A DNA stretch of 64,000 nt. Source: Pseudomonadota bacterium (lineage in GTDB: Bacteria; Pseudomonadota; Alphaproteobacteria; Rhizobiales; Methylopilaceae). How positions within the stretch are numbered: the first letter of the stretch is position 1; each line of letters opens with the position of its first letter. Location: assembly GCA_023430145.1 (NCBI GenBank), contig JAEZCD010000376.1, positions 1-64,000 of the forward strand. Direction: 5' to 3'. The position numbers were made by a program, and so were the translations under genes. Positions 1 through 9,047 of this stretch are shown in pieces. Under the pieces are notes generated by a model. That model saw nothing but the letters and a program-made list of their open reading frames with translations. It made no database searches and was not told the DNA's origin.

Positions 1-366
1 TTCGTGGCGTGCGCGCTGCTCGGGCGAGCGCGCGGCGTAGACGATGCCGCAGCGCCGGTAGCCGGTATCGCCGCCGACGCGCGCATCCATCGCTTCCCAC
101 AGCGCGCGGGCCCGCATCATCAGCGGCACCTCGCGCAGGTCGCGGCCGGCGACGCGCACCCAGCCCCAGTTCCGGCCGGACTGCTCACCGGCGACGATGC
201 CCTTCTCGAACAGCGCCACGCGGATCCTGCGCTCCGCGAGCGTGAGCGCCGCGGCGACCCCGACGATGCCGCCGCCGACGATCGCGACGTCGACCTCCGG
301 CGGCAGATCCTGTCCGGTCGCGACCGGAAGCGGCCGCGGAGCAGTCGCGGCAGGTGGCAGGCTCAA
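1..366 (-). CDS. FAD-dependent oxidoreductase, DadA-like (3' end outside window)
   Basis: Only the N-terminal 122 residues are inside the window. After about 20 leader residues comes a Rossmann dinucleotide-binding site, VDVAIVGGGIVG, then the second strand ending VALFEKG and the segment EQSGRNWGWVR. That order is typical of the D-amino-acid dehydrogenase/DAO superfamily, which oxidises amino groups with FAD. The start chosen is a TTG whose last two bases overlap the TGA of the upstream SDR, giving a TTGA coupling like the ATGA couplings in the rest of this operon. No ATG lies in frame before the FAD motif. It is the third gene of a minus-strand operon behind a peptide-type ABC ATPase and an SDR, which suggests use of an imported amine or amino acid. 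The substrate is not visible. Confidence 0.8.
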   Translation of the reverse strand, partial: MSLPPAATAPRPLPVATGQDLPPEVDVAIVGGGIVGVAAALTLAERRIRVALFEKGIVAGEQSGRNWGWVRVAGRDLREVPLMMRARALWEAMDARVGGDTGYRRCGIVYAARSPEQRARHE

Positions 367-1055
367 AAGCAGTCCTCGACGGTGAAGTGCACGGGTATCT
401 CGGCGATGCTGGCGGTCGGCGGCAGCTCGAGCACGAGATGGACGATGCGGGCGATGTCCGCGGGCTGCGTCATCTCCGCCGCGGGTGTGCCCGTCAGGCC
501 CGCCGCCATGTCGGTGGCGACGAAGCTCGGGCAGATGGCCGTGGACCTGACCCCATCCTCCTTGCCGCACTGGCGCAGGGCGTGCGCGAGGCCGACGGCG
601 GCGAACTTCGACATCGCATAGAGGCCCACGCCGGCCGACTTCACCCGCTTGCCGGACAGCGAGGCGATGGTGACGATGCGCCCGCGCGAGGCGACGAGAT
701 GCGGCCAGGCGTGCTGCGTCAGCCGCATCGGCGATTTCACGTTGACGCCGAAGACGAGGTCGAACTCCTCGTCCGTCGCCTCGAGCACCGTCCGCCGCGG
801 CGCGACGCCGGCATTGTGCACGAGGCCGTCGAGCCGGCCGAAGCGGGCCAGCGTCGCCTCCACCCAGGCCCGCTCCGACTGCGGGTCGAGCGCGTCGAAG
901 GGCGCGACGAGGATTCGATCGTCCGCCGCCGGGCCGGCGGCCGGATCGCGCATGCCGAGGCTCACCGCCCAGCCGGCGTCGACGAGCCGCTCGGCGATGG
1001 CCGCGCCGATGCCGCGCGAGGCGCCGCTGATCATCGCCACCTTGCGCATGCTCAT
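363..1055 (-). CDS. short-chain dehydrogenase/reductase
   Basis: A 230-residue classical SDR. It has the cofactor motif SGASRGIG near residue 10, the structural motif HNAG, and the catalytic serine and YAMSK (Tyr-x3-Lys). It should oxidise or reduce a hydroxyl/keto substrate with NAD(P). An ATG further upstream, at 1070, is possible. The one at 1055 is preferred because it forms an ATGA overlap with the stop of the ABC ATPase gene, the same arrangement used at other junctions here. The gene sits between the ATPase pair and the FAD oxidoreductase, so it probably acts on the same imported compound. The exact substrate cannot be read from the sequence. Confidence 0.85.
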   Translation of the reverse strand: MSMRKVAMISGASRGIGAAIAERLVDAGWAVSLGMRDPAAGPAADDRILVAPFDALDPQSERAWVEATLARFGRLDGLVHNAGVAPRRTVLEATDEEFDLVFGVNVKSPMRLTQHAWPHLVASRGRIVTIASLSGKRVKSAGVGLYAMSKFAAVGLAHALRQCGKEDGVRSTAICPSFVATDMAAGLTGTPAAEMTQPADIARIVHLVLELPPTASIAEIPVHFTVEDCF

Positions 1056-2884
1056 GCCGCCCGGTTCCATTCGTCGCCCCAGTCCTGCACCTCGTGGCCG
1101 GGGCCGACGCTGCGCCAGGCGCGCCGCGGCGGGCTGTAGTCGAGCGGCCTGATCGGGCTCTTGATCTCGTCACTGCCGAGCGCGCGACGGATGCCCTTTC
1201 GCGCCGGGTCGGGGATCGGGATCGCGGCCAAGAGCCGCTTCGTATAGGGGTGCTGCGGATTGCCGAAGATCGCCTCGCGCGGCCCGATCTCGACGATCTC
1301 GCCGAGATACATCACCGCCACGCGGTGGCTGATGCGCTCGACCACGGCCATGTCGTGCGAGATGAAGAGATAGGCGAGGCCGAGCGCCTGCTGCAGGTCG
1401 AGCATCAGGTTGATGACCTGCGCCTTGATGGACACGTCGAGCGCCGAGACGGCCTCGTCGGCGATCAGCAGCTTCGGCGCCAGCGAGAGCGCGCGGGCGA
1501 TGCAGATGCGCTGCCGCTGCCCGCCGGAGAATTCGTGCGGATAGCGCGAAGCCATGGCCGGCTCGAGGCCGACCTGTCCGAGCAGCTCGGCGACCTTGGC
1601 GCGCGCGCCGGCGCGGTCGGCGATGCGGTGCACCAGCATCGGCTCGGCGATCGCATCGCCCACCTTCATGCGCGGATCGAGGCTCGCGAAGGGATCCTGG
1701 AAGATCATCTGCACGTCGCGGCGCATGGCGTTCAGCGCGCCGCCGCGCAGCGCGAGGATGTCGACGCCGTTCAGCCGGATCGCGCCCGCCTCGGCCTCCG
1801 TCAGCCGCATGATGGTGCGGCCGGTGGTCGATTTCCCGCAGCCCGACTCGCCGACCAGCGACAGCGTCTCGCCGGCCCGCAGCTCGAACGACACGTCCTC
1901 GACGGCATGCACGCGTCCGGAGACGCGCCCGAGGAATCCGGATTTCGTCTCGAAGCGCGTCACGAGATTGCGGACCTCGAGCACCGGCGCTGCCGCCTCC
2001 GCGACCGTGTCGGCGATCTCGGCGGCCGGCACCGGCGCCCCGGTCTCGGCATCGATCAGCGGAAACTTTGCCGGCTTGTGCGTGCCCGTCATCGAGCCGA
2101 GCTGCGGGACAGCGGCCAGCAGCGCGCGCGTGTAGGCGCAACGCGGCTCGGCGAAGACGGCCGAGGTCGGCCCCTTCTCGATCGCCTCGCCCCGGTACAT
2201 CACCACGGTGCGGTCGGCGATCTCCGCCACCACCCCCATGTCGTGGGTGATGAAGAGGACGGCCAGCCCCTCCTCGTCCTGGAGCAGCTTGATGAGCTCC
2301 AGGATCTGCGCCTGGATGGTGACGTCGAGCGCCGTCGTCGGCTCGTCGGCGATCAGGAGTTTTGGCCGGCAGGCGAGCGCCATCGCGATCATCACCCGCT
2401 GCCGCATGCCGCCCGAAAGCTGATGCGGGTATTCCCGCAGCCGGCGCGCGGCCGCCGGGATGCGCACCTTCTCGAGGAGCTGCAGCGTCTCCGCCTCGGC
2501 GGCCCGGAACGACAGGCCGCGATGCTGCACCAGAACCTCGCCGATCTGCTCGCCGATCCTGAGCGACGGGTTGAGGCTCGTCATCGGCTCCTGGAAGATC
2601 ATGGCGATCTCGTCGCCGCGCACCGCGCGCATGTCCCGCTCCGGCAGGGCCAGGAGATCCCGCCCGCCGAAGTGGATGCGGCCCTCGATCCGGGACCTGT
2701 CGGGCGGCAAGAGCCGCATGATCGAGAGCGCGGTGACGCTCTTGCCCGAACCCGACTCGCCCACGAGGGCGACGGTCTCGCGCGCCCGCACGTCGAAGGA
2801 AACGTCGCGCACAACCGCATGCCACGCCCCCTCGCGGCGGAACGAGACGCCGAGCCCTTCGACGCGGACGATCGGATCAACCAT
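1052..2884 (-). CDS. dipeptide/oligopeptide ABC transporter, fused DppD-DppF-type ATPases
   Basis: A 610-residue protein with two complete ABC nucleotide-binding domains in tandem. The first has Walker A GESGSGKS, signature LSGGMRQR and Walker [13 protein letters not shown]. The second has [16 protein letters not shown] and [12 protein letters not shown]. Each half ends with the oligopeptide/dipeptide-type C-terminal extension, as in [13 protein letters not shown] and [12 protein letters not shown]. It corresponds to DppD and DppF joined in one chain, which is common in the nickel/peptide family. No permease or binding-protein gene lies within the visible operon. They may lie beyond the left edge or be encoded elsewhere. 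The gene is divergent from the PLP enzyme at 3058, with a 173 bp control region between them. Confidence 0.93.
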   Translation of the reverse strand: MVDPIVRVEGLGVSFRREGAWHAVVRDVSFDVRARETVALVGESGSGKSVTALSIMRLLPPDRSRIEGRIHFGGRDLLALPERDMRAVRGDEIAMIFQEPMTSLNPSLRIGEQIGEVLVQHRGLSFRAAEAETLQLLEKVRIPAAARRLREYPHQLSGGMRQRVMIAMALACRPKLLIADEPTTALDVTIQAQILELIKLLQDEEGLAVLFITHDMGVVAEIADRTVVMYRGEAIEKGPTSAVFAEPRCAYTRALLAAVPQLGSMTGTHKPAKFPLIDAETGAPVPAAEIADTVAEAAAPVLEVRNLVTRFETKSGFLGRVSGRVHAVEDVSFELRAGETLSLVGESGCGKSTTGRTIMRLTEAEAGAIRLNGVDILALRGGALNAMRRDVQMIFQDPFASLDPRMKVGDAIAEPMLVHRIADRAGARAKVAELLGQVGLEPAMASRYPHEFSGGQRQRICIARALSLAPKLLIADEAVSALDVSIKAQVINLMLDLQQALGLAYLFISHDMAVVERISHRVAVMYLGEIVEIGPREAIFGNPQHPYTKRLLAAIPIPDPARKGIRRALGSDEIKSPIRPLDYSPPRRAWRSVGPGHEVQDWGDEWNRAA

Positions 2885-2987
2885 GGCCCATTCCAGCCTT
2901 CAGCCCCTCCGTGGGTGATGCATTCGGGGGCGCGCTCCTTGTGCCCGCTTCCCGCGATCCCGCGGAAGCACTTGCGCGACAGGATGA

Positions 2988-3004
2988 GAATATATCATAT
3001 ATTC
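2988..3004. promoter_or_regulatory. 17 bp AT-rich palindrome in divergent promoter
   Basis: GAATATATCATATATTC is a perfect inverted repeat (8-1-8) in otherwise GC-rich DNA. It lies midway between the divergent dppDF-like gene and the PLP enzyme gene, about 54 bp before the ATG at 3058. This is the position and form of an operator for a dimeric repressor such as a GntR-family protein. No regulator gene is adjacent, so the partner is unknown. Confidence 0.5.
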
Positions 3005-3057
3005 AGAGAATCCATAGCGACTTGCTCGCCCGAACAGCCGTCAGCCGGAGCCCCGCG

Positions 3058-4062
3058 ATGAAACTCGACGACATCCCGCGCCTGTCGCTGGGCTTTTTGC
3101 CGACGCCCGTCGAGCGCCTGGACCGGCTCGGTCGGGAGATGGGCATCGAGCTCTCCATCAAGCGCGACGACTTCACCGGATTCGGCGGCGGCGGCAACAA
3201 GGTCCGGAAGCTCGAGTATCTGATGGCCGACGCCGTGTCGAAGGACGTCCGCGTGCTGATCACCACCGGCGGCCATCAGTCCAACCATGCGCGCATGACC
3301 GCGGCGGCGGCGCGAAAGTTCGGCATGAAGCCGATCCTCGTGCTGCGCGGCAATAGGCCGCCCCTCCTGCAGGGCAACCTGCTGCTCGACCACCTGCTCG
3401 GCGCCGAGATCGATTTTCTCGATCCCGACGCCTATTTCGCCGAGATCAATCCCCGCATGCAGGCGCATGCCGACGCGGCCCAGGCGCGCGGCGAGACGCC
3501 CTATATCATTCCGCTCGGCGGGGCGAGCGCGCTCGGCGCGATGGGCTATGTCTCCGCGGTGCAGGAGCTCTCCCGGCAGTATGCCGAGGCGGGCAACCCG
3601 CCGCCGGATCTGATCGTGGCGCCGGTCGGCTCGGGCGGAACGCTCGCCGGCCTCCTGATCGGCTGCGCCATGTTCTGGCCCGAGACGAAGGTCGCCGGCA
3701 TCGCGGTGAGCGGCAGCGCGGTGCCGTTCTCCGAGCGCATCGCCGTGATGGCCAATGCCGGTGCCGAGCTTCTCGACCTCGACCGCCGCTTCGAGGCCTC
3801 GGAGATCCGCATCGAGACCGGCTATGTCGGCGAGGCCTATGCGGTCCCGAGCCCCGAGGGCAACGCGGCGATCGTCAAGATGGCCCGCACCGAGGGCGTC
3901 TTTCTCGATCCCGTCTACACGGGCAAGGCGATCGCGGGCCTGCTGGACTGCGTGCGAGGCGGAAGCATCCCGCAAGGCAGCCGGGTGCTGTTCGTGCATT
4001 GCGGCGGCTCGCCGGCGCTGTTCCCGCACGCCGAGCTGTTGACGCGCGACCGCGCGGGCTGA
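3058..4062 (+). CDS. D-cysteine desulfhydrase / ACC deaminase family PLP enzyme
   Basis: A 334-residue fold-type II PLP enzyme. The segment GGGGNKVRKLEYL carries the Schiff-base lysine, followed by TTGGHQSNHARMTAAAA. Both are hallmarks of the D-cysteine desulfhydrase and 1-aminocyclopropane-1-carboxylate deaminase family. A glycine-rich phosphate loop, VGSGGTLAG, lies near residue 200. The family eliminates or deaminates small amino acids to 2-oxoacids and ammonia. The open frame extends upstream to 2911, but the ATG at 3058 begins the conserved N-terminus MKLDDIPRLSLGFLPTPVE. It is four bases from hyuA and so co-transcribed with it. The divergent DadA-like gene also fits amino-acid breakdown. 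Desulfhydrase versus deaminase activity cannot be decided here. Confidence 0.85.
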   Translation: MKLDDIPRLSLGFLPTPVERLDRLGREMGIELSIKRDDFTGFGGGGNKVRKLEYLMADAVSKDVRVLITTGGHQSNHARMTAAAARKFGMKPILVLRGNRPPLLQGNLLLDHLLGAEIDFLDPDAYFAEINPRMQAHADAAQARGETPYIIPLGGASALGAMGYVSAVQELSRQYAEAGNPPPDLIVAPVGSGGTLAGLLIGCAMFWPETKVAGIAVSGSAVPFSERIAVMANAGAELLDLDRRFEASEIRIETGYVGEAYAVPSPEGNAAIVKMARTEGVFLDPVYTGKAIAGLLDCVRGGSIPQGSRVLFVHCGGSPALFPHAELLTRDRAG

Positions 4063-4066
4063 GGCC

Positions 4067-6094
4067 ATGGCGCATCGCATCGGCTGCGACGTCGGCGGCA
4101 CGTTCACCGACCTTTGCCTGTTCGACGACGCCACGGGCCGGAGCACCCTCGTCAAGATCCCGACGACCGTCGGCGAGCAGGATCGGGCGGTGGTCGAGGC
4201 GACGCGCATCGCCCTTCGGGCGGCCGGCCTCGAAGCCGGCGATCTCGACGGCTTCGCGCACGGCACGACCGTCGCCACGAACGCCATCCTCGAGCGCAAG
4301 GGCGCGCGGACGGCGCTCCTGGTGACCCGCGGCTTCGGCGATCTCCTGCGGATCGGCCGGCAGACGCGCGCTCATCTCTACGACCAGTATGCGCGCCGTC
4401 CCGAGCCGCTGGTGCCGCCGGAGCTGACCTTCGAGATCGGCGAGCGGCTCGGTCCCGACGGCAGGGTCACGGTCGCCCTCGACGAAGCCAGCGTGCTGGC
4501 CGCGATCGAGGAGTTGCGCGAGAGAGAGGTGGAAACGGCGGCGATCGTCTTTCTCCATGCCTATGCCGATCCCACGCACGAGCGCAGGGTCGCCGAGATG
4601 CTGCGCGTCGCGCTTCCCGGCCTGAAGCTGTCGATCTCCTCCGACGTCCTGCCCGAGCCGGGCGAGTTCGAGCGCGCCTCGACGACCGTGATGAACGCCT
4701 ATCTGATGCCGCCGCTCGAGGAGTATCTCGGCCGCATCCGTCGCACGCTCGCCGCCGACGGCCTGCGCGTCGCCCCGGCCATCATGCAGTCGGGCGGCGG
4801 CCTCATGCCGGTCGAGACCGCGAGCGGCGCCAAAGCCGTCCACACCTGCCTGTCGGGCCCCGCGGCCGGCATGATCGGCGCCCAGCGCTTCGCCGCGGCG
4901 GCCGGCTACGGCAATGTCGTCACTATCGACATGGGCGGGACGAGCTTCGACGTCGGCCTGATCCGCAACGGCGAGATTCTCACGCGGTACGAGAGCGAGA
5001 TCGAGGGCTTTCCGCTGCGGGTGCCGATGTTCGACATCATCACGCTCGGGGCCGGCGGCGGCAGCATCGCCGACGTCGACGCCGGCGGGCTGCTCAAGGT
5101 CGGGCCGGAAAGCGCCGGCGCGAGGCCGGGACCGGCCGCCTACGGCAAGGGCGGCATCCGGCCGACGGTGACGGACGCCAATGTCGTGCTCGGGCGGCTG
5201 CGTGCGGGCCGCCGGCTCGGCGGCGGCATCGTGCTCGACCGCGACAAGGCGGCGGTGGCGATCGAGGAGCATGTCGCACGGCCGCTCGGCCTTTCGGTGG
5301 AAGCCGCGGCGGTCGGCATGCTGCGGGTCGTCAACGCCGCCATGGTGCGCGGCATGCGCCGGATCACCGTCGAGCGCGGCCTCGACCCGCGCGACTTCGT
5401 CGTGACCGCCTTCGGCGGCGCCGGGCCGCTGCACGCCGTCGACCTCTGCGCCGAGCTGGACGTCGGCACCCTGCATGTGCCGCCGTCGCCCGGGCTGTTG
5501 TGCGGGATCGGCCTCCTGCTGGCGCCGTGGAAGCACGCCGAGACGGCGATGATCGGCACTACTGCAGACCAGCTCACCAGCGCCGAGGTCGCGGAGCGGA
5601 TCGACGGCCTGCGGCACCGGATCGAGGGCCAGGCGGCGCGCGATGCCGTCGACATCGCCGCCGTGACGACGATCGCCGCCCTCGAGATGCGCTACCGCGG
5701 CCAGGGCCACCAGCTCTCGATCCCGCATGAGGGCGATCTGGCGGCGTCCGTGGAGGCATTTCACGCCGCGCACCGGGGCGCCTTCGGCTACGACAGGCGG
5801 GATCAGCCGGTGGAGGTCGTGCTCGCCCGGCTGACCGGCACGGCACCCGCGGCGACCGACCGGCTGCCCCTGCCGGCGATCGAGACCGGCGGCGATCCGC
5901 AGATCGCCCGCTCGCCGCTTTGGATCGAGGGCGACTGGGTCGAAGCCCCGGTCTACGATCGCGCGCGCCTCGTGCCGGGAACGGTTTTGACCGGACCGCT
6001 GATCATCGAGCAGCAGGACACGACGCTCGTGGTGGGCACGCAGACGCTCGCCGTCGATCGGTTCGGCGGGATCTCGATCGGGATGAGGCCATGA
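4067..6094 (+). CDS. hyuA: hydantoinase/oxoprolinase family protein, A subunit
   Basis: A 675-residue HyuA-type protein. It begins with the ASKHA ATP-binding motif DVGGTFTDLCLFD. A second ATPase element, TIDMGGTSFDVGLI, lies near residue 290, and the C-terminal oxoprolinase domain includes AFGGAGPLHAVDL. The family hydrolyses N-methylhydantoins, 5-oxoproline or acetone-type substrates with ATP, together with a B subunit. It directly follows the PLP enzyme and overlaps hyuB by an ATGA, so the A and B chains are translationally coupled. The substrate is not determinable. The company of amino-acid enzymes favours a cyclic amide over acetone carboxylation, since no gamma subunit is present. Confidence 0.92.
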   Translation: MAHRIGCDVGGTFTDLCLFDDATGRSTLVKIPTTVGEQDRAVVEATRIALRAAGLEAGDLDGFAHGTTVATNAILERKGARTALLVTRGFGDLLRIGRQTRAHLYDQYARRPEPLVPPELTFEIGERLGPDGRVTVALDEASVLAAIEELREREVETAAIVFLHAYADPTHERRVAEMLRVALPGLKLSISSDVLPEPGEFERASTTVMNAYLMPPLEEYLGRIRRTLAADGLRVAPAIMQSGGGLMPVETASGAKAVHTCLSGPAAGMIGAQRFAAAAGYGNVVTIDMGGTSFDVGLIRNGEILTRYESEIEGFPLRVPMFDIITLGAGGGSIADVDAGGLLKVGPESAGARPGPAAYGKGGIRPTVTDANVVLGRLRAGRRLGGGIVLDRDKAAVAIEEHVARPLGLSVEAAAVGMLRVVNAAMVRGMRRITVERGLDPRDFVVTAFGGAGPLHAVDLCAELDVGTLHVPPSPGLLCGIGLLLAPWKHAETAMIGTTADQLTSAEVAERIDGLRHRIEGQAARDAVDIAAVTTIAALEMRYRGQGHQLSIPHEGDLAASVEAFHAAHRGAFGYDRRDQPVEVVLARLTGTAPAATDRLPLPAIETGGDPQIARSPLWIEGDWVEAPVYDRARLVPGTVLTGPLIIEQQDTTLVVGTQTLAVDRFGGISIGMRP

Positions 6095-7668
6095 AGGCGG
6101 ACGCCATCCTCGCCGAAGTCGTGCGCCACGGCCTGCAGGCGGTCGCGGAGGAGATGGGAGCGGCGCTGGTTCGCACCGCCTACTCCGTCAACATCCGCGA
6201 CCGCCGCGACTTCTCCTGCGGCGTCTTCGACCGCAAGGCCCGCCTGATCGCCCAGGCCGAGCACATCCCCGTCCATCTCGGCCTCGTCGCCGGCGTCGTC
6301 GAGCGCGTCATCGCAGCCCTCGGGCACGACGTGCCGGCCGGCACGATGATCGTCACCAACGACCCGTGGCTGACCGGCTCGCACCTGCCCGATGTCGTCG
6401 TCATCGCGCCCGTCGACCGGGACGGCGCCCGGCTCGGTTATGTCGCCAACATGGCCCATCAGGTCGATCTCGGCGGGCTCGCACCGGGCTCGCTGGCGCT
6501 CGGCACGACCGAGATCATGCAGGAGGGCCTGCGCGTTCCACCGACCGTGCTGCTGCGCCGGGGCGAGGTCGAGAAGTCGACGCTCGACCTGTTCCGGCTC
6601 GCGAGCCGCACGCCCGACATGGTGGCGGGCGACCTCCTCGCCCAGGCGGCGGCCAACGCGACCGGCGCGACGCGCCTCGCCGACCTCGTGGAGCGCACCG
6701 GCGACGATCCCTTCGAGGCCGCGGTGGAAACGCTGATCGAAGCCACGGCAAAGCGCATCGAGCAGCAATTGCGGGCGCTCGAAGGGTCCGAAAGCACGTT
6801 CGAGGACGTGCTCGAATGGTACCGGGACGGGGACCCTGTCGACCTGCCGGTGAAGGTGCGCGCGCGCGTGGAGGGTGGCCGGCTGATCGTCGACTTCGCC
6901 GGCACCGCCGTCCAGGTCGCGGGGCCCGTCAATGCGCCAAAACATCTGACGATGAGCTGCGTGCTCTATGTGCTCAAAGCGATGCTCGACCCGGAGGTGG
7001 CGTCCAATGCCGGGCTGTTCGCGCAGGTCGAGCTGCGCACGCCGCCGCGCAGCATCGTCGACGCCGAGCCGCCGGCTCCGGTCGCGCTCTGCACCTCGAT
7101 CACCAGCCAGCGCATCACCGACGCGCTGCTCGGCGCCTTCAACGCGCTGATGCCCGAGCGCGCGGTCGCCGCCTCCACGGGCAGCATGAACGCGCTCATC
7201 ATGGGCGGCCAGAATCCCCGCACCGGCCGCGCCTATTCCTATGTCGAGACCTATGGCGGCGGCCAGGGCGGGCTTCCCGGCAAGGCCGGCGCCGACGGCG
7301 TCCACTGCCACATGACGAACACGGCGAACTCGCCGGTCGAGCTGATCGAGCGCGAGTACCCGCTGACGGTGCTGCACTACAGGCTGGTGCCCGGGAGCGG
7401 CGGCGAGGGCGCGTTCCGCGGCGGCCTCGGCCTGTCCCGCTCGCTGCGGCTCGAGAGCGATGCTGTCGTCACCGTCCACCTCGACCGGACGCGCCACCGG
7501 CCGTGGGGAATCCGCGGCGGACAGCCGGGCGGCTTCTCGCGGCTGCGGGTCACGGACGCGGCGGGCGAGCGGACGCTGCCCGGCAAGAGCACGACGTCCC
7601 TCGGCGCCGGCACGATCGTGACCATCGACACCGCCGGCGGCGGCGGCTGGGGCGCCCGCGAGGCCTGA
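6091..7668 (+). CDS. hyuB: hydantoinase B/oxoprolinase family protein
   Basis: A 525-residue B subunit. Motifs visible are the N-terminal RTAYSVNIRDRRDFSCGVFD, the metal-site region HIPVHLG, VTNDPWLTGSHLPDV, and the C-terminal glycine-rich segments GGQGGLPGKAGADG and GSGGEGAFRGG. It pairs with HyuA to form the ATP-dependent hydrolase. The frame is open further upstream, but the ATG at 6091 overlaps the hyuA stop (ATGA) and starts the conserved MKADAILAEVVRHGLQAVAEEM. Length is normal for the family. It is the last gene of the operon, followed by 314 bp without a gene. Confidence 0.93.
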   Translation: MKADAILAEVVRHGLQAVAEEMGAALVRTAYSVNIRDRRDFSCGVFDRKARLIAQAEHIPVHLGLVAGVVERVIAALGHDVPAGTMIVTNDPWLTGSHLPDVVVIAPVDRDGARLGYVANMAHQVDLGGLAPGSLALGTTEIMQEGLRVPPTVLLRRGEVEKSTLDLFRLASRTPDMVAGDLLAQAAANATGATRLADLVERTGDDPFEAAVETLIEATAKRIEQQLRALEGSESTFEDVLEWYRDGDPVDLPVKVRARVEGGRLIVDFAGTAVQVAGPVNAPKHLTMSCVLYVLKAMLDPEVASNAGLFAQVELRTPPRSIVDAEPPAPVALCTSITSQRITDALLGAFNALMPERAVAASTGSMNALIMGGQNPRTGRAYSYVETYGGGQGGLPGKAGADGVHCHMTNTANSPVELIEREYPLTVLHYRLVPGSGGEGAFRGGLGLSRSLRLESDAVVTVHLDRTRHRPWGIRGGQPGGFSRLRVTDAAGERTLPGKSTTSLGAGTIVTIDTAGGGGWGAREA

Positions 7669-7982
7669 TCGGGCAGCGGTCGGCAGCCGTCGGCCGCTCG
7701 GCTCCGATAGCGTCCTGCCCCTACCGCGGCGCGAGGCCACCCGCTCCGGCGTCGGCGACCTGTCCGATCCTCGCCCTGGCGCGTCGGCCTGCTCGATTCT
7801 TTCGCACCGAAATTCGAAGAGCGACATAGCGCGGGATCCTCCCGCGCCCGGGCCCGCTCGCCAGCTCGACACCGCGCCAAGCTCGCGGCTGTTGCGGCGA
7901 TGAAAACCAAGGAGTATTATTTTCGAACACAGGGTACAAACTGCTATACGAAGGAACGGCCTGCGAACGGGAGGACTCCCCC
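7669..7982. other. intergenic region, 314 bp
   Basis: No credible coding region. The first 230 bp are GC-rich and show no motif I recognise. The last 80 bp are AT-richer and hold the probable promoter and ribosome-binding site of the Bug gene. Confidence 0.5.
7922..7950 (+). promoter_or_regulatory. putative sigma-70 promoter of Bug gene
   Basis: TTCGAA (7922-7927), a 17 bp spacer and TATACG (7945-7950) sit 33 bp before the ATG at 7983. A GGGAGGA ribosome-binding site lies at 7969-7975. The -35 box is a weak match and the assignment rests on spacing. Confidence 0.4.
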
Positions 7983-8936
7983 ATGCTCACGCGTATGCTG
8001 CTCTGCGTCCTGTTGGCGCTCTCGTTCGCGGCCGATGCCGGCGCCGAGACCTATCCCGACAGGCCCGTCACGATCATCGTCCCCTTCGCAGCGGGAGGCT
8101 CGGTCGACATGGTCGCCCGCTTCGCCGGCCAGGCGCTGCAGGACAAGCTGAAGCAGCCTTTCGTGATCGACTTCCGCCCCGGCGCCAACAGCCGCCTCGG
8201 CACCTCGTTCGTCGCCCGGTCCAAGCCGGACGGCTACACGCTGCTGCTCTTCTCCGGGTCGCTGATGGTCAATCCGAGCACCCAGAAGGACCTGCCCTAC
8301 GACACGGTCAAGGACTTCGCGCCCGTCGGCATGCTCGGCGAGAACGCCAACGTGCTGGTCGTCAGCCAGAAGCTGGGCGTGAAGACTCTGCAGGAGCTGG
8401 TCGCCCTGTCGAAGTCGCGTCGCCTCAAATACGGCTCGTCGGGGACCGGCGGCCCGCTGCATCTCGCCGCCGAGCTGTTCAAGAGCGCCGCCGACGTGAG
8501 CGCCGTCCATGTCCCCTACAAGGGAACCGGCGCGATGTTTCCCGACCTGATGAGCGGGGAGATCGATCTCGCCGTGGTCTCCATTCCGAGCGGCATGCCG
8601 TTCATCAAATCGGGCGACATCAGAGCCCTCGCCGTCACCGGCGCCGAACGGGCGGCGAGCCTGCCGGATGTGCCGACCATGACGGAAGCCGGCATCGCCC
8701 TGCGAACCGCGGTTCCCTATGGGCTCGTAGCCCCGGCCAAGACCCCCGAGGCGGTGGTGCGGCGGCTCAACGATACGCTCGCGGAAGTCCTCCGATCGGA
8801 CGAGCTCGAGCAGCGCTTCTCCGCCGGCGAGATCCGCCCGATCCACATGACGCCCGACGAGACGGCGGCCTTCATTCGCAGCGAGATCGACCGCTACGCC
8901 GACATCGTCAAGAAGGCCGGCATCGGCACCGACTAG
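7983..8936 (+). CDS. tripartite tricarboxylate transporter substrate-binding protein (Bug/TctC)
   Basis: A 317-residue periplasmic receptor with a Sec signal peptide (hydrophobic core LLCVLLALSFAADAGA, cleavage after AGA). The mature start ETYPDRPVTIIVPFAAGGSVD is the classical Bug N-terminus, whose loop binds carboxylates through water-mediated contacts. Further family landmarks are KPDGYTLL and VPYKGTG. The GGGAGGA ribosome-binding site fixes the ATG at 7983. No TctA/TctB genes are adjacent, so it is an orphan receptor. It could serve the TctBA pair at 12-14 kb or act as a sensor. Ligand unknown, probably a carboxylate. Confidence 0.93.
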   Translation: MLTRMLLCVLLALSFAADAGAETYPDRPVTIIVPFAAGGSVDMVARFAGQALQDKLKQPFVIDFRPGANSRLGTSFVARSKPDGYTLLLFSGSLMVNPSTQKDLPYDTVKDFAPVGMLGENANVLVVSQKLGVKTLQELVALSKSRRLKYGSSGTGGPLHLAAELFKSAADVSAVHVPYKGTGAMFPDLMSGEIDLAVVSIPSGMPFIKSGDIRALAVTGAERAASLPDVPTMTEAGIALRTAVPYGLVAPAKTPEAVVRRLNDTLAEVLRSDELEQRFSAGEIRPIHMTPDETAAFIRSEIDRYADIVKKAGIGTD

Positions 8937-8950
8937 CCCCCGGCCTCGCG

Positions 8951-8973
8951 GCGCCGGCACGGCCGGCCGGCGC
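8951..8973 (+). terminator. GC-rich hairpin after Bug gene, possible terminator
   Basis: GCGCCGG and CCGGCGC form a 7 bp perfect stem around a 9-base loop, 14 bp past the stop. There is no T-run, so this is at best a weak or Rho-assisted terminator. In DNA this GC-rich such hairpins arise easily by chance. Confidence 0.3.
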
Positions 8974-9047
8974 TCCGCGGCTCGCCGCCTTCCGCGGACG
9001 ATCGAGGATCGCCCGGCCGGATCAGAACTCCCGAAGGAAAGACCCGC

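Noticed and set aside
1094..3061. Long plus-strand open frame opposite the fused ABC ATPase
   Set aside because: Arg/Ala/Gly-rich composition with no domain; it mirrors the conserved ATPase gene and is a GC-driven shadow.
5953..7872. Long minus-strand open frame opposite hyuB
   Set aside because: No domain and typical antisense composition; HyuB motifs on the other strand are unambiguous.
7910..7917. AGGAGTAT before the Bug gene, resembling the second operator arm
   Set aside because: No GGTGTCTAC-like arm lies at the right distance upstream, so it was not counted as a sixth site.
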